Assembly: GCA_948099385.1 (NCBI GenBank)
Contig: CANUEZ040000205.1
Coordinates: 868,001-932,000 of the forward strand
Reading direction: 5' to 3'
Source: Fasciola hepatica
Lineage: Eukaryota; Platyhelminthes; Trematoda; Plagiorchiida; Fasciolidae
DNA: 64,000 nt
The notes under the pieces are model-generated. The model had not been told where the DNA came from. It searched no databases and was given only the letters and a program-made list of their open reading frames with translations. A program made the translations under genes and the position numbers. Positions 63,779 to 64,000 of this stretch are shown here, in pieces (positions within the stretch are counted from its first letter, which is position 1; each line of letters opens with the position of its first letter).

Positions 63779-64000
63779 ACATCGACCGAGCCCCCACGGG
63801 CACTCCAACAACCGGTGAACCATTGTGAATCGAACAACTCAACAACACAAGGCTATCCGGGATGGCTCTCAACGCTTTGTTCAACATCTACACTACATGA
63901 TATAGCACCCTTCCCAAACTCGCTTCAAATTTGAATGGTAAAAACCAGCTTCGCGCACACCGATCGACTCCTATGATGGATGACTTCTCTGTAGGGGCCT
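63735..64000. repeat. Right-edge partial satellite unit
   Basis: This unit starts at the last predicted cleavage site in the window (between 63734 and 63735) and is cut off by the window end inside the conserved segment, so the array continues to the right. Confidence 0.95.

Larger units (their letters stand above)
1..64000. repeat. 431-bp head-to-tail satellite DNA array (about 148 units)
   Basis: The same sequence recurs across the full window with no inversion, insertion or unique spacer. Most unit lengths are 430-432 bp, with classes at 426-427 and 436 bp. From first to last landmark, 147 steps cover 63449 bp, a mean of 431.6 bp. Units differ by scattered substitutions, a few single-base indels and GATTA copy number. 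Order within a unit, on the plus strand, is: GATTA tract; TATA-like AT-rich segment with TGATTGATCA; hammerhead (antisense); haplotype hotspot; B-box-like motif; a variable region; and a conserved segment of about 100 bp ending in TGCATGCA and the next GATTA tract. The array continues beyond both window edges, so total size and flanks are unknown. The role is unknown; pericentromeric or other heterochromatin is possible but not shown by the sequence. Confidence 0.99.

Noticed and set aside
1..64000. CRISPR array or bacterial repeat region
   Set aside because: The period is 431 bp, with the whole period conserved. There are no short direct repeats separated by unique spacers and no cas genes.
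1..64000. rDNA intergenic spacer or 5S-type gene array
   Set aside because: No rRNA or tRNA sequence is recognisable in the unit.
1..64000. A second hammerhead on the plus strand
   Set aside because: I saw no CTGATGA followed by GAAA on the plus strand within a unit.

Overview
The whole 64 kb window is one uninterrupted tandem satellite array. The repeat unit is about 431 bp, all units run head-to-tail in one orientation, and there is no protein-coding gene, RNA polymerase transcription unit, transposon or unique flank that I can support. By eye I count 148 units carrying the landmark motif, with a partial unit at each window edge. The mean spacing is 431.6 bp. This is eukaryotic satellite DNA. 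The unit length and the ribozyme type (below) point to an animal, but nothing identifies the species.

The notable content is on the minus strand. Every unit contains a 50-nt sequence that folds as a type I hammerhead self-cleaving ribozyme: core CUGAUGA, a 19-nt stem II region, GAA, a tiny stem III (ACA/UGU with a 2-nt loop), a GUA cleavage triplet, and a 6-bp stem I (GCACUG/CAGUGC). The stem extends past a 1x3 internal loop into an outer helix. In the first unit it lies at 280-329, with predicted cleavage between 286 and 285. A minus-strand transcript of the array would therefore be cut into unit-length RNAs of about 431 nt. Hammerhead satellites are known from newts, schistosomes and Dolichopoda cave crickets, and animal retrozymes are related, but I do not recognise this 431-bp family. 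In 144 of 148 copies the catalytic core is intact by eye. Four copies have core mutations (A9C, A13G, and G5A twice).

Layout: zone A (about 1-33900) holds the classical unit and a subfamily with weakened stem II. Zone B (about 33900-45500) adds units with an altered TATA-like segment, shortened 426-427 bp lengths, several stem I defects and a six-unit higher-order repeat. Zone C (about 45500-64000) adds units with a replaced block next to the ribozyme, an eight-unit duplication (44229-51139) and a five-unit duplication (53728-58049). Most length variation comes from an internal GATTA pentamer tract. The short opposing reading frames (74 and 77-79 codons) that recur in each unit are treated as by-products of a conserved repeat, not genes.
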